This document shows, piece by piece, positions 35,934 to 44,921 of a stretch of DNA of 64,000 nucleotides; within the stretch, counting starts at the first letter, position 1, and every line of letters begins with the position of its first letter. Location: contig CBCYME010000004.1 in assembly GCA_965183835.1 (NCBI GenBank), forward strand, positions 124,001 to 188,000, written 5' to 3'. The stretch comes from OMPR01 sp965183835. Its GTDB lineage: Bacteria > Pseudomonadota > Alphaproteobacteria > Rhodobacterales > Rhodobacteraceae. The notes beneath the pieces were generated by a model. It ran no database searches. It saw nothing but the letters and a program-made list of their open reading frames with translations, and was not told the origin of the DNA. Position numbers and translations under genes: made by a program.

Positions 35934-37109
35934 TTATAGCAGTTCGATGGCCAGTGCGATGCCTTGGCCACCGCCTATGCACATGGTGATCAGGCCTTTG
36001 GACCCGCCGGTGCGTTCCAATTCATATAGTGTTTTCAAGGTGATGATCGCACCAGTCGCGCCAACGGGGTGACCCAGAGCAATTGCACCACCGTTGGGGT
36101 TCACTTTGGCCGGGTCCAGACCCAGTTCTTTGTTCACGGCCAATGCCTGCGAAGCAAAGGCTTCGTTGCTTTCGATCACGTCAAAATCGGTGATGGACAG
36201 GCCCGTTTTTGCAAGCAGGTTTTGAACGGCAGGAACAGGGCCGATACCCATGACTTCGGGGCGGACACCGGCGTGGGCATATCCCAGAACACGGGCTTTG
36301 GGTTTCAGGCCAGCGGCCTCGGCAGCGGAGGCTGTTGCGAACACCATTGCGGCGGCACCATCGTTAATTCCGCTTGCGTTACCGGCAGTTACGCGGCCGT
36401 CCTTTTTGAACACGGCGCGCAGACCTGCAAGCGCTTCTGGGGTGGTGGCCTTGGGGTGTTCGTCGGTGACAAAGTCGACCATGTCGCGCTTGACCTTGAC
36501 CTGAACCGGGGTGATCTGGCTGGCGAAATGACCGGCCTCAATCGCGGCGGCGGCGCGGGTCTGGCTGGTGAGGGCGAATTCGTCCATCTGTTCGCGGGCG
36601 ACATCGTGTTCGTCCGCGACGTTTTCAGCCGTGACACCCATGTGGCCGGTGCCAAACGGGCAGTTCAGCGCGCCGAGCATCATGTCGAGCGTTTTGACAT
36701 CGCCCATCTTGGCACCCCAGCGTTGCTGCGGGATGATGAAGGGGCTGCGGGACATGTTTTCCGCACCACCGGCGACGGCAAATTCAACATCACCCAGCAT
36801 CAGGGATTGAACAGCAGAAACAATGGCTTGTGCGCCAGATCCGCAGAGACGGTTGACGTTCATCGCAGGGGTTACATCGGGGATGCCCGCCTGCATTGCG
36901 GCAACGCGGGACAGGTACATATCGCGGGGTTCTGTGTTGATGACATGACCAAACACGACGTGCCCAATCTGCCTGCCTTCGACGCCGGACCGTTCCAGCG
37001 CGGCCTTGGTCGCCGTGGTGGCCAGATCAATGGGGGTCGTGGCTGCAAGCGCACCACCAAAGGTGCCAATGGCGGTGCGGGCGCCGTCCAGAATCACGAT
37101 GTCGGTCAT
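35934..37109 (-). CDS. Acetyl-CoA acyltransferase (thiolase)
   Basis: This 391-residue thiolase has the nucleophile Cys in NRLCGSGAQAI (about residue 90), the GGAIALGHPVGATGA His motif, and the second Cys in MCIGGGQG near the end. It condenses or cleaves acyl-CoAs (acetoacetyl-CoA or longer beta-keto substrates, as in AtoB, PhaA or BktB); which one cannot be decided by eye. The ATG has a good GAGGAGAAAC site. A striking GTGCAC array lies upstream. Confidence 0.92.
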   Translation of the reverse strand: MTDIVILDGARTAIGTFGGALAATTPIDLATTATKAALERSGVEGRQIGHVVFGHVINTEPRDMYLSRVAAMQAGIPDVTPAMNVNRLCGSGAQAIVSAVQSLMLGDVEFAVAGGAENMSRSPFIIPQQRWGAKMGDVKTLDMMLGALNCPFGTGHMGVTAENVADEHDVAREQMDEFALTSQTRAAAAIEAGHFASQITPVQVKVKRDMVDFVTDEHPKATTPEALAGLRAVFKKDGRVTAGNASGINDGAAAMVFATASAAEAAGLKPKARVLGYAHAGVRPEVMGIGPVPAVQNLLAKTGLSITDFDVIESNEAFASQALAVNKELGLDPAKVNPNGGAIALGHPVGATGAIITLKTLYELERTGGSKGLITMCIGGGQGIALAIELL

Positions 37110-37201
37110 GTATGTTTCTCCTCAAAATTTGCGCCATTATGCATGTGCAGCACGGGCCTGTCTGCCCAAACGTGCCGTCATAAGACGGGGGGGTGACATG
37201 C

Positions 37202-37241
37202 GTGCACCGGGCGTGCACCCCCCGTGCACCCCCTGGTGCAC
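37202..37241. promoter_or_regulatory. Four phased GTGCAC palindromes upstream of the thiolase gene
   Basis: GTGCAC starts at 37202, 37213, 37224 and 37236, spacings 11, 11 and 12 bases, about one helical turn. It lies about 90-130 bases upstream of the thiolase start and just after the DUF6525 stop, and looks like a cooperative operator. Confidence 0.55.
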
Positions 37242-37246
37242 GATTG

Positions 37247-37543
37247 TTATGCGGCGGTTCGGCGCGCGGGTTCATCAATCAGACCGGGGTGATCTGGTCC
37301 CCAGATACGTTCGATGTCCCGAAACATGAGGGCGCGTTCCAGACGATCCAATTCGGTCAGGGCAGCCTGAACATTGCCATGGTTCTGGCGCAGCGCCTTG
37401 GCCCATATCCGCTCGGCTGATTTGACCGACCAGCTGAGCATGGCGCGCTGCAACCAGCGGCGCAGGTCTGGATGCAATTTGTCAAAGCGGGACATAGGGG
37501 CGGCCCTGCGACGTCGGAGAGAGGATTGGACATTTCTGGGCAT
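37247..37543 (-). CDS. DUF6525 family protein
   Basis: This 98-residue basic protein has many Arg. The core FDKLHPDLRRWLQRAMLSWSVKSAERIWAKAL then LDRLERALMFRDIERIWG resembles small Rhodobacteraceae proteins grouped as DUF6525. There is no membrane segment. The function is unknown. An internal Met at residue 17 is an alternative start. Confidence 0.75.
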   Translation of the reverse strand: MPRNVQSSLRRRRAAPMSRFDKLHPDLRRWLQRAMLSWSVKSAERIWAKALRQNHGNVQAALTELDRLERALMFRDIERIWGPDHPGLIDEPARRTAA

Positions 37544-37633
37544 GGAAAGAATCTGTTATGTTATCACATAATGATCCTTTAGTGGATGTGCGCAGAGTTG
37601 ACAAGGCAGGGCAAAGGCCGCAGAGAATCCGTC

Positions 37634-38200
37634 ATGACGGAAAATTCAGACGATATTTTGACACGCTTGCCTGCCCGCCTGAAAGAGGCGCGCCGGGCAC
37701 AGGGGTTATCATTAGAGGCGGTGGCGAATCTGTCGGGTGTATCCCGGTCGATGGTCAGTCAGATCGAGCGCGGCGAAAGCAGCCCGACCATTGCGACATT
37801 GTGGAACCTGACCCGCGCCTTGCAGGTCGATTTCGCCGGGTTGCTCGAGGATGGAGAAGCCGCCGACCGGATCGAGGTTTTGCGTGCCTCGGATGTGCCA
37901 AGCATCGACAACATGGGGCAGGGGTGTCGCATCTGTATCCTGTCGCCCCCCGAAGATGCCGGTGGTCACGAGGTTTATGACATCCAGTTCGAAGCAGGTG
38001 GCGCGCTGAACAGCCAGCCCCACGCCCGTGGCACCCGTGAACAGTTGACGGTTTTAGAGGGATCGGTGCGGGTCACATCCGGCAGCGCGGTGAATGAGCT
38101 GAGTGTCGGCGATACCGCACGGTATGCGTCAGACGTGGCGCATTCTATCGTTGCAGGGGACGGTCCGACGCGGGTGTTTTTGATCGTGAAGACTGTTTGA
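37634..38200 (+). CDS. XRE-family regulator with C-terminal cupin domain
   Basis: From the ATG at 37634 the protein is 188 residues: a helix-turn-helix (about 12-66; LSLEAVANLSGVSRSMVSQIERGESSPTIATLWNL) then a cupin beta-barrel (about 110-185; EQLTVLEGSVRVTSG). Such proteins sense a small molecule in the cupin and repress catabolic genes. An in-frame start at 37586 is possible. No target gene is obvious from position; the divergent DUF6525 gene is adjacent. Confidence 0.88.
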   Translation: MTENSDDILTRLPARLKEARRAQGLSLEAVANLSGVSRSMVSQIERGESSPTIATLWNLTRALQVDFAGLLEDGEAADRIEVLRASDVPSIDNMGQGCRICILSPPEDAGGHEVYDIQFEAGGALNSQPHARGTREQLTVLEGSVRVTSGSAVNELSVGDTARYASDVAHSIVAGDGPTRVFLIVKTV

Positions 38201-38249
38201 GGGATTAGCGCCCAAGTTTGCTCAACAACTTTATACCCGTCACTTAGCC

Positions 38250-38340
38250 CTGCACCGCCGGGCAGCGCCCGTCCTCCCACGTCAAACCATAGGTTTGCCT
38301 CCGGCAAAGGGGAGGGCCCACCCGTGGTCGGGCGCGGCCC
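38250..38340. repeat. Palindrome-rich intergenic repeat
   Basis: It holds CAAACC-ATA-GGTTTG and TTTGCC-TCC-GGCAAA back to back, inside longer arms (GGGCAGCGCCCG...CCTCCC against GGGAGG...CGGGCGCGGCCC). It resembles dispersed hairpin-forming intergenic repeats; other copies were not searched. Confidence 0.5.
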
Positions 38341-38369
38341 TTAGTGGTTTGGGGTGAGGGTTTTTAGGC

Positions 38370-38398
38370 AAAAAAAGGGGCCGCGAAATGCAGCCCCT
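38370..38398 (-). terminator. Intrinsic terminator of dapD
   Basis: On the minus strand GGGGCTGC-loop-GCGGCCCC is followed by seven T, 25 bases after the dapD stop. Confidence 0.85.
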
Positions 38399-38423
38399 GA
38401 AATCATTTCGTCGGTGACGCGGA

Positions 38424-39251
38424 TTAGTCGCGCAGCAGCTCGTTGATACCGGTTTTGGACCGGGTTTTTGCATCAACGCGTTTCACGATGACCGCGCAGT
38501 ACAGGTTCACGTTGTTTTTCGAGGGCATGGAACCGGCAACAACCACCGAATAGGGGGGCACTTCGCCGTACATGACTTCACCGGTTTCGCGATCTACGAT
38601 TTTGGTCGACTGGCCGATGAATACACCCATGCCCAGAACAGACCCTTCGCGCACGATGCAGCCCTCAACAACTTCGGAGCGGGCGCCGATAAAACAGTTG
38701 TCTTCGATGATGGTTGGGCCAGCCTGCATGGGTTCCAGAACGCCGCCGATGCCGACGCCGCCGGAGAGGTGCACGTTTTTACCGATCTGTGCGCAGGAGC
38801 CGACTGTCGCCCATGTGTCAACCATGGTGCCTGTGTCGACATAGGCGCCGAGGTTCACAAAGGACGGCATCAGAACCACGCCGGGCGCGATATAGGCAGA
38901 TTTGCGGACAACGCAGTTTGGAACGGCGCGGAAACCGGCCTCTTTCCACTGGTCGTCGCCCCAGCCGAGGAATTTGGAATCAACCTTGTCCCACCAACCG
39001 CCGCCCTGTGGGCCGCCGGACTGCTGTTCCATGTCTTTGATGCGGAAGCCGAGCAGAACCGCCTTTTTGGCCCACTGGTTTACGTGCCAGCTGCCGTCGT
39101 CCTGTTTTTCCGCCACACGCAGGGTGCCGCTGTCCAGCGCCGCCAGCGTGGATTCAATCGCATCGCGCTGTTCACCGGTGGTTGCGGTCGTGATCGCGTC
39201 ACGTGCGTCCCAAGCGGCTTCGATGGCGGTTTCGAGTTGTGCATTCGACAT
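38424..39251 (-). CDS. dapD: Tetrahydrodipicolinate N-succinyltransferase
   Basis: This 275-residue left-handed beta-helix acyltransferase has hexapeptide repeats from about residue 110 (GAYVDTGTMVDTWATVGSCAQIGKNVHLSGGVGIGG). It catalyses a step of lysine and diaminopimelate synthesis. The length is normal. It has its own terminator. Confidence 0.96.
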   Translation of the reverse strand: MSNAQLETAIEAAWDARDAITTATTGEQRDAIESTLAALDSGTLRVAEKQDDGSWHVNQWAKKAVLLGFRIKDMEQQSGGPQGGGWWDKVDSKFLGWGDDQWKEAGFRAVPNCVVRKSAYIAPGVVLMPSFVNLGAYVDTGTMVDTWATVGSCAQIGKNVHLSGGVGIGGVLEPMQAGPTIIEDNCFIGARSEVVEGCIVREGSVLGMGVFIGQSTKIVDRETGEVMYGEVPPYSVVVAGSMPSKNNVNLYCAVIVKRVDAKTRSKTGINELLRD

Positions 39252-39350
39252 GGATCAGCTCCCTAAAACTCTGGTTGTGTTGGAATGGCCTATAAGGCGC
39301 GCGGGGCCAATGCGCAATCCGACGCACGAGTTGCGATTTGCGTCGTTTCT

Positions 39351-40268
39351 TTAGCCTGCAAGCGGATCAGGGGCGATATTGCCGCCACAGACCAGCACAG
39401 CGATCCGTTCACCGGGTTCCGGCACATAGGCCCCGGACATCAACGCGGCCAGTGCGGTCGCCCCGGCGGGTTCCACCAATTGCCGCCGTTCCTGCCACAG
39501 AGCGTGTTGGGCTGCGGTGATGGCAGTATCGCTGACCAGCACCGAGTCCATCCCCTGAGCCAGTTTAAAACAGATGTCCCCGATCCGACGCGCACCCAGT
39601 GCATTGGCGGCTACGCCTGAGACATTCACATCAACCGGCTGCCCGGACTCGAGGGCGGCATTCAAAGCACAGGAGGTTTCGGGTTCAACGGCGACGACCT
39701 TGCGTGCGCCTTGGAACCACGCCAGCGCCCCGGCGATCAGGCCACCGCCGCCCACCGCGACCAAAATGGTATCGGCTTGTAGGCCCTGCGCGTCCCACTC
39801 GGCAAAGCAGGTGCCTTGGCCCGCGACGGTGGCGGGGGCGTCATAGGCGTGGATCTGCATCGCGCCGGTTTCGACCTCATAGGTTTTGGCCAGCGTGAGC
39901 GCATTGGCGTATTCGCCGGGCACAACGGTCAAGTCTGCGCCGATCCCTTGGATCAGGGCGATTTTGGAGGGGCCTGCCATTTCGGGAACAAAGATCGCGG
40001 CCTTGTGGCCGAGCGCCTTGGCGGCAAAGGCCACCGCCGCGCCGTGATTCCCGCCTGAGGCGGCGACCAGTCCGGCGGGAGGGACATCGCAGCTGAGCAG
40101 GGTATTGAAAGCACCGCGGGCTTTGAAGCTGCCGGTGTGCTGCATCTGTTCCAGCTTGAGTTCGACCGGGTAGCCCAGACCAAACCCATCTGTGGTCAGG
40201 GTTGGGGTTTGGTGTGCGTGGCCTGCGATTCGCTGTGCCGCTGCCTCTATTTCTGCCTTCCACTGCAT
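39351..40268 (-). CDS. PLP-dependent serine/threonine dehydratase
   Basis: From the ATG at 40268 the protein is 305 residues, a fold-type II PLP enzyme: Schiff-base Lys in GSFKARGAFN, cofactor-phosphate loop GGGGLIAG, and SGGNHG. It deaminates L-serine or L-threonine, or may racemise serine; there is no C-terminal regulatory ACT domain, so it resembles the catabolic type. A start at 40439 overlaps the divergent gene and is rejected. Confidence 0.87.
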   Translation of the reverse strand: MQWKAEIEAAAQRIAGHAHQTPTLTTDGFGLGYPVELKLEQMQHTGSFKARGAFNTLLSCDVPPAGLVAASGGNHGAAVAFAAKALGHKAAIFVPEMAGPSKIALIQGIGADLTVVPGEYANALTLAKTYEVETGAMQIHAYDAPATVAGQGTCFAEWDAQGLQADTILVAVGGGGLIAGALAWFQGARKVVAVEPETSCALNAALESGQPVDVNVSGVAANALGARRIGDICFKLAQGMDSVLVSDTAITAAQHALWQERRQLVEPAGATALAALMSGAYVPEPGERIAVLVCGGNIAPDPLAG

Positions 40269-40348
40269 CGTCGCGTTCCTGTCACTGGTGTTGCAACGGC
40301 GAACCCTATAGCTGTTTGAAAAACACGCAAGCAGGGAACCCCCGAGCA

Positions 40349-41191
40349 ATGAAAGAAGATCGCCTGAGCCCCTTCCGCGATGCGGGCACTGACCGTTCAA
40401 CCGCCCGCGACGTTCCAGATACGCCGCAAACCCGTTCACCGGCTTATAAGCTGGCCTTTGCAGACGAGGATTTCCTGTGTCGCGATGAATTGCGCCCGGT
40501 GCGCCTGCAGTTGGAGCTGTTGAAGCCCGACCTGATGATGGCAGAGCAGGGAATCAGTTCGACCATCGTGATGTTTGGCGGGGCGCGTATTCCAGAGCCG
40601 TCGCAAAAGCATACGGCGCGGACACAGACGCTTGCGGATCTGTCGCAGTATTACGACGAAGCACGCAAATTTGCGCGGCTGATGACGGAAAAATCCAAAG
40701 AGACCGGATGCCGGGACAACGTTATTGTCACCGGGGGTGGACCCGGTGTGATGGAGGCGGGCAACCGTGGGGCGGTGGATGCAGGCGGGTGTTCGATTGG
40801 ATTGAACATCGTGCTGCCGCATGAGCAGGCACCGAATTTGTATGTCTCGCCCGAGCTCAGCTTTAACTTTCACTACTTTGCGATTCGCAAGATGCACTTT
40901 TTGATGCGGGCGCGGGCGATCACCGTCTTTCCGGGTGGCTTTGGCACCTTGGATGAGATGTTCGAGGCGCTGACCCTGATTCAGACCGGCCGCATGGACC
41001 GGGTGCCGTTCCTACTGTTTGGGCGTGCGTTCTGGGAAAAAGTTGTCAATTGGGAGGCTTTGGCCGACGCAGGCACGATTTCCGAGCAAGATCTGGATCT
41101 GTTCCGGTTTGTGGATACCGCGCAAGAGGCGGTCGATCTGATCGAAAACTGGGGTCCGGCCCCAGCGCGCGAGGATATTCCGGGGCGCTGA
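40349..41191 (+). CDS. LOG-family nucleoside-monophosphate phosphoribohydrolase
   Basis: From the ATG at 40349 the protein is 280 residues. It has the family motifs GGGPGVMEAGNRGA and PGGFGTLDEMFE (PGGxGTxxE). LOG proteins release a base from nucleoside 5-prime-monophosphates (cytokinin activation in plants, nucleotide salvage in bacteria). A longer start at 40202 overlaps the divergent dehydratase gene and is rejected. Confidence 0.9.
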   Translation: MKEDRLSPFRDAGTDRSTARDVPDTPQTRSPAYKLAFADEDFLCRDELRPVRLQLELLKPDLMMAEQGISSTIVMFGGARIPEPSQKHTARTQTLADLSQYYDEARKFARLMTEKSKETGCRDNVIVTGGGPGVMEAGNRGAVDAGGCSIGLNIVLPHEQAPNLYVSPELSFNFHYFAIRKMHFLMRARAITVFPGGFGTLDEMFEALTLIQTGRMDRVPFLLFGRAFWEKVVNWEALADAGTISEQDLDLFRFVDTAQEAVDLIENWGPAPAREDIPGR

Positions 41192-41254
41192 TGCGCTGAA
41201 ATAGGGAAAATGTGCTACACTCGGCGCCACCATAGCTAATCAAGGGAGGGGTCG

Positions 41255-41542
41255 ATGTCTTATGTTACTGTGTCCACTTGGGCTTATGATGAAACGCTGG
41301 ATGAGGCCGCACTGGTCGCCAGCGCGCAGGAAAAGATCAGCCAGATCAAGGCAATGGGGGCCAGTGGCGGGTATCTGGTGCGGGTCAGCCCGAGTGAGGG
41401 CATGATCGTTATGATCTATCCGGACGAAGGTATCTGGAATCGGGTGCGCGATACGGTATTGCACATGCGCGCCGAAACCCGACCTGAGATTGGTGGCACC
41501 CCCACGGGTGCCATGCATGGTCCGGCTGTTGTGTCTGTCTGA
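41255..41542 (+). CDS. Small alpha-beta protein of unknown function
   Basis: This 95-residue soluble protein with GGGAGGGG before the start looks like a ferredoxin-like or dimeric alpha-beta-barrel fold (two strands around SYVTVSTWAYD and GGYLVRVSPSEGMIVMIYPDE). I do not recognise the family. The neighbouring small gene on the minus strand is convergent. Confidence 0.65.
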   Translation: MSYVTVSTWAYDETLDEAALVASAQEKISQIKAMGASGGYLVRVSPSEGMIVMIYPDEGIWNRVRDTVLHMRAETRPEIGGTPTGAMHGPAVVSV

Positions 41543-41633
41543 CGGATAAATGCGCTGAAATCTATTGGCTCTCGGGGATCCAAAGGCGTGAAAATTGCAC
41601 GCCTGTTGGAGGATCTCTGAGAGGAAAGCGAGA

Positions 41634-41843
41634 TCAGTTTATCGTTGCAGGCAGAACACCCAGCTCGGTGCCTTGGGGCAGTTTGGTTACGACCTGTGCG
41701 CCTTGCACATCTTTGATGCCATAACCGAATCCGGCCAGACGGAATTTCCATTCACGGGCGCTGAGGGCTTTGGAGCGTTCTGCTTGCAGCAAGTCCAACA
41801 GTCCGCCTTCGATCATTGTTCCACCGATATCTGCATGTGCCAT
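41634..41843 (-). CDS. Small conserved-looking protein, unknown function
   Basis: From the ATG at 41843 (AGAGAGGAAAAC upstream) it is 69 residues: MAHADIGGTMIEGG then LLDLLQAERSKALSAREWKFRLAGFGYGIKD. There is no signal or membrane segment. The strong ribosome site supports translation. A longer frame start at 42017 lacks one and is rejected. Confidence 0.6.
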   Translation of the reverse strand: MAHADIGGTMIEGGLLDLLQAERSKALSAREWKFRLAGFGYGIKDVQGAQVVTKLPQGTELGVLPATIN

Positions 41844-41999
41844 TTTGTTTTCCTCTCTAAGTTTGTTTCTGATTTGGAAACTGACTGTTGATCGGGGCGG
41901 AAATTTACCGGAATTGTGGAAAATTTGAGGCAAGCGGGATGCTATGCCTGCGCCGCTTGGGCTGATATGGATCTGCGCAACACAGTTTGAGAGGGTCAA

Positions 42000-43116
42000 A
42001 TGGATACGCCTAAACACACGCAGCCAAATCTGGGCGAGATGCTACACCTGCGCGGCAATACGTTGTCTAAGGGCGAGCCGATTGCCCTGCCTCTGGTGCA
42101 GAGTAGCATGTTCCATCTCCCTGGAATGCCAGAGGATTATTCCAATTACGGGCGCGTGCACAATCCGACATGGGCGCAGTTGGAGCATGTCTTGGCGCAT
42201 CTCGAAGGCGCGCCCTGTCTGGCTTTTCCTTCGGGCATGAGTGCGATTTCGGCGGCCTTGTTTGCCATGTTAAAGGCGGGGCATCGGGTGTTGGTGCCGT
42301 CGGATGGATATTATGTGACGCGATTGTTGGCGGCGCAGTTTCTGGCGCAGTTGGGGGTCGAAGTGATTGAACGGCCCACATTGGCCTTCGCCGAGGGCGG
42401 ATTCGAGGGAATCGATGTGGTGTTCATCGAAAGCCCGTCGAACCCCGGTTTGGATGTGATTGATTTGCGCGCTGTAGCGGCTGCGGTACGCGCGGCAGGC
42501 GGCATTAGCATTGTCGACAACACCACCCTGACGCCTTTGGGGCAACGGCCCTTGGATTTGGGTGTTGATATCGTTGTTGCGTCGGACACCAAGGCGATGG
42601 GCGGGCATTCGGATGTGTTGATGGGTCACGTCGCGACGCGGGACCCGCACATTCTGCAACGGGTCGAGGATTGGCGCAAAATTTCCGGCAGCATTCCCGG
42701 CCCGCATGCCAGTTGGTTGCTGCATCGGGGCTTGGAAACGCTGGATGTGCGGTTTGATCGGATGTGCAGCTCGGCGCAGGTGATCGCGGAACGGTTGGCC
42801 GCGCACCCTGCGATCAAACAGATTCGGTTCCCGGATTGCCGGGTGATGCGGTCCCATGGCCTGTCCAAGGCGCCGACCATTGCGGTTTGGGTTCCTGATT
42901 TCGGTCACGTTGGAGAGCGAGGCGCAGGCGGACACGTTTATCAACACTTGCCCGTTGATTCGCCCGGCCACATCGTTTGGGGGTGTTCATACCTCGGCTG
43001 AGCGGCGCGTGCGGTGGGGCGACGCGGTTGATCCGGCGTTTGTGCGTTTGTCGGTTGGGTGTGAACCTGTCGAGGAGTTGTGGCAGGCCATCGATCAGGC
43101 GCTGAACGCGCTGTGA
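42000..43116 (+). pseudogene. Cystathionine beta-lyase-like PLP enzyme, split by one extra base
   Basis: The first frame (42000-43001) gives a Cys/Met-metabolism PLP enzyme with Lys198 in SDTKAMGGHSD, and the pattern PSNPGLDVIDL. After AAPTIA the sense moves to the +1 frame (FGFLISVTLESEAQADTF ... then PATSFGGVHTSAERR ... VRLSVGCEP), ending at 43116. Removing one G from GCGG near 42890 joins the frames as TIAFGFLIS, the expected family sequence. This is either a fresh pseudogene or a base-calling error. The unbroken protein would be about 371 residues and should cleave cystathionine. Confidence 0.8.
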
Positions 43117-43133
43117 GATCAGTGTGATTGTGG

Positions 43134-43166
43134 GCTGAACCGCGGTCCGATTGGGTGCGGTTCAGC
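43134..43166. terminator. Hairpin between convergent genes
   Basis: GCTGAACCGC and GCGGTTCAGC form a perfect 10-bp stem with a 13-base loop between two convergent frame-split genes. No immediate T-run, so a weak or Rho-assisted terminator. Confidence 0.5.
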
Positions 43167-43179
43167 TTGATAGTCTGAA

Positions 43180-43567
43180 TTACTTTTTCTTCTGTTCGCG
43201 CAGTTCTTTGAACAGGAACATTGGGATGACGATGGCCGCGATCAGCGCGCCCAACCAAACCAGCAAGGTCGCGGCCAACAGGTTCGACACGCCACCAACG
43301 GTTAGGCCCGAGGCGATCATATCCGTAATCAACAGGCCAACAAAGGTTACAACCAGTGCCATTCCGCCCTTGAGGGCAGGCACGTTTTTCTCGCTGACTT
43401 TGGTCAACAGCGGTTCGGCGATCACCTGAACCAGTGTGAACACCACCACCACGACGATCATGGACAGCGGGGCAATCGCAAACCCATCCCAGCAAGAGCG
43501 CGGCCAGCAGCAGGCCAACCGCATTCCCAATCAAGAGCGCGACAATCGACAGGATACGTCGGGACAT
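43180..43567 (-). pseudogene. Small four-helix membrane protein, split by one extra base
   Basis: It begins MSRRILSIVALLIGNAVGLLLAALLLG from 43567, then sense continues in the other frame as GFAIAPLSMIVVVVVFTLVQVIAEPLL, two further helices and the tail FKELREQKKK. Deleting one G of GGG near 43487 (CTGGGATGGG) restores LLLDGFAIAPL. The whole would be about 128 residues with four membrane helices, resembling small phage-holin-superfamily IV proteins (weak resemblance). This is either a recent mutation or a sequence error. Confidence 0.65.
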
Positions 43568-43647
43568 AGGATCAATTCCTTACATTCAAATCTAAGAGAT
43601 ATTGAATGCAACCTTAGCCCGAGTTCCTGTCGGTTTCATCTAGAAAA

Positions 43648-44832
43648 TCAAAGGCCTGCTTCGGCTTCGATCTGTTTGCGCGACTTACGAGCCCGTTCGG
43701 TGGCTGATTTCAGCTGACCACAGGCCGCCATGATGTCTTCGCCGCGGGGGGTGCGGATGGGCGAGGCAAAGCCTGCCTCGTGAATGATGTCGGCAAAGGC
43801 GTGGATGCGGTTGCCCGAGCTGCGCTTGTACGGGGCGCCGGGCCATTCGTTGAACGGGATCAGGTTGATTTTGGCGGGAATGTTAAATTCCCGGATCAAG
43901 CTGATCAGACGATGCGCGTCGGCTTTGGTGTCGTTCACCCCGTCGAGCATCACATATTCAAAGGTAATGCGTTCGGAATTGGACACGCGCGGATAATCGG
44001 CAAGGGCTTGCAGCAGTTCGCGGATGTTCCAGCGTTTGTTGATCGGAACCAGTTTATCGCGGGTTTCATCCGTGGTGGCGTGGAACGAGATCGCCAGCAA
44101 GCAGCCGATTTCATCCGCAGTGCGCGCGATTTCGGGCACAACGCCTGAGGTCGACAGGGTGATGCGACGGCGGCTGAGCTGGATGCCTTCGGGGTCCATG
44201 GCGATTTTCATCGCGTCGCGGACGTTGTCGAAATTATACAGCGGCTCGCCCATGCCCATCAGAACGATGTTGCTGAGCAGTCGGGTTTCATCGGGCGCGC
44301 GTTTGCCGGGGGTCGGCCATTCGTCCAGATCGTCGCGTGCCATCATCACCTGACCGATGATTTCAGCAGCGGTCAGGTTGCGGACCAGTTTCTGGGTGCC
44401 GGTGTGGCAGAACGAGCAGGTCAGCGTGCATCCGACCTGAGACGAGATGCACAGCGTACCGCGCCCGTCTTCGGGGATATAGACCACTTCGACCTCGTGG
44501 CCGCCCGCGATCCGCACCAGATATTTGCGGGTGCCATCGCTGGACACTTGGCGCGAGACGACTTCGGGGATTTCGATCACGAATTTCTCGGCCAGTTCGG
44601 CGCGGAATGCTTTGGACAGGTTGGTCATGTCCGCGAAGTCGCGAACGCCCCACTGATAGATCCATTGCCAGATTTGCCCGACGCGCATTTTGGCCTGCTT
44701 TTCCGGCGTGCCGGTTGCAATCAGGGCTTCACGCATTTGCGGACGGGTCATACCGACGATGTTAGTCGGCCCCTCGGGCAATTTGCGGGGAATTGTCATC
44801 ACATCTTGCGTGATCGGCGCGTTGGCGGACAT
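43648..44832 (-). CDS. rlmN: Dual-specificity 23S rRNA/tRNA adenine-C2 methyltransferase
   Basis: This 394-residue radical SAM enzyme has the cluster motif CSFCHTGTQ (C-x3-C-x2-C with the preceding CTLT), a C-terminal GEDIMAACGQL with the methyl-transfer Cys, and the N-terminal helical domain MREALIATGTPEKQAKMRVGQIWQWIY. It methylates A2503 of 23S rRNA and A37 of some tRNAs. It is complete and monocistronic to judge from its spacing. Confidence 0.96.
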   Translation of the reverse strand: MSANAPITQDVMTIPRKLPEGPTNIVGMTRPQMREALIATGTPEKQAKMRVGQIWQWIYQWGVRDFADMTNLSKAFRAELAEKFVIEIPEVVSRQVSSDGTRKYLVRIAGGHEVEVVYIPEDGRGTLCISSQVGCTLTCSFCHTGTQKLVRNLTAAEIIGQVMMARDDLDEWPTPGKRAPDETRLLSNIVLMGMGEPLYNFDNVRDAMKIAMDPEGIQLSRRRITLSTSGVVPEIARTADEIGCLLAISFHATTDETRDKLVPINKRWNIRELLQALADYPRVSNSERITFEYVMLDGVNDTKADAHRLISLIREFNIPAKINLIPFNEWPGAPYKRSSGNRIHAFADIIHEAGFASPIRTPRGEDIMAACGQLKSATERARKSRKQIEAEAGL

Positions 44833-44921
44833 ATCAAAGGACTCACTAAGCTGAGGGATGCGCCTCTATATAGGAGATCGCGCAAAGATCAAAAGATTTC
44901 GCGCGCTCTTATTTTTGGACT

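Noticed and set aside
36069..37196. 375-residue plus-strand frame opposite the thiolase
   Set aside because: Shadow of the thiolase gene; Gly-rich without domain motifs.
37199..37241. GTGCAC array as a CRISPR-like repeat
   Set aside because: Six-base repeats with 5-6 base spacers are far too short, and the pattern fits an operator.
43134..43166. Hairpin as an attachment site
   Set aside because: No integrase nearby and no flanking direct repeat; a terminator-like structure is simpler.
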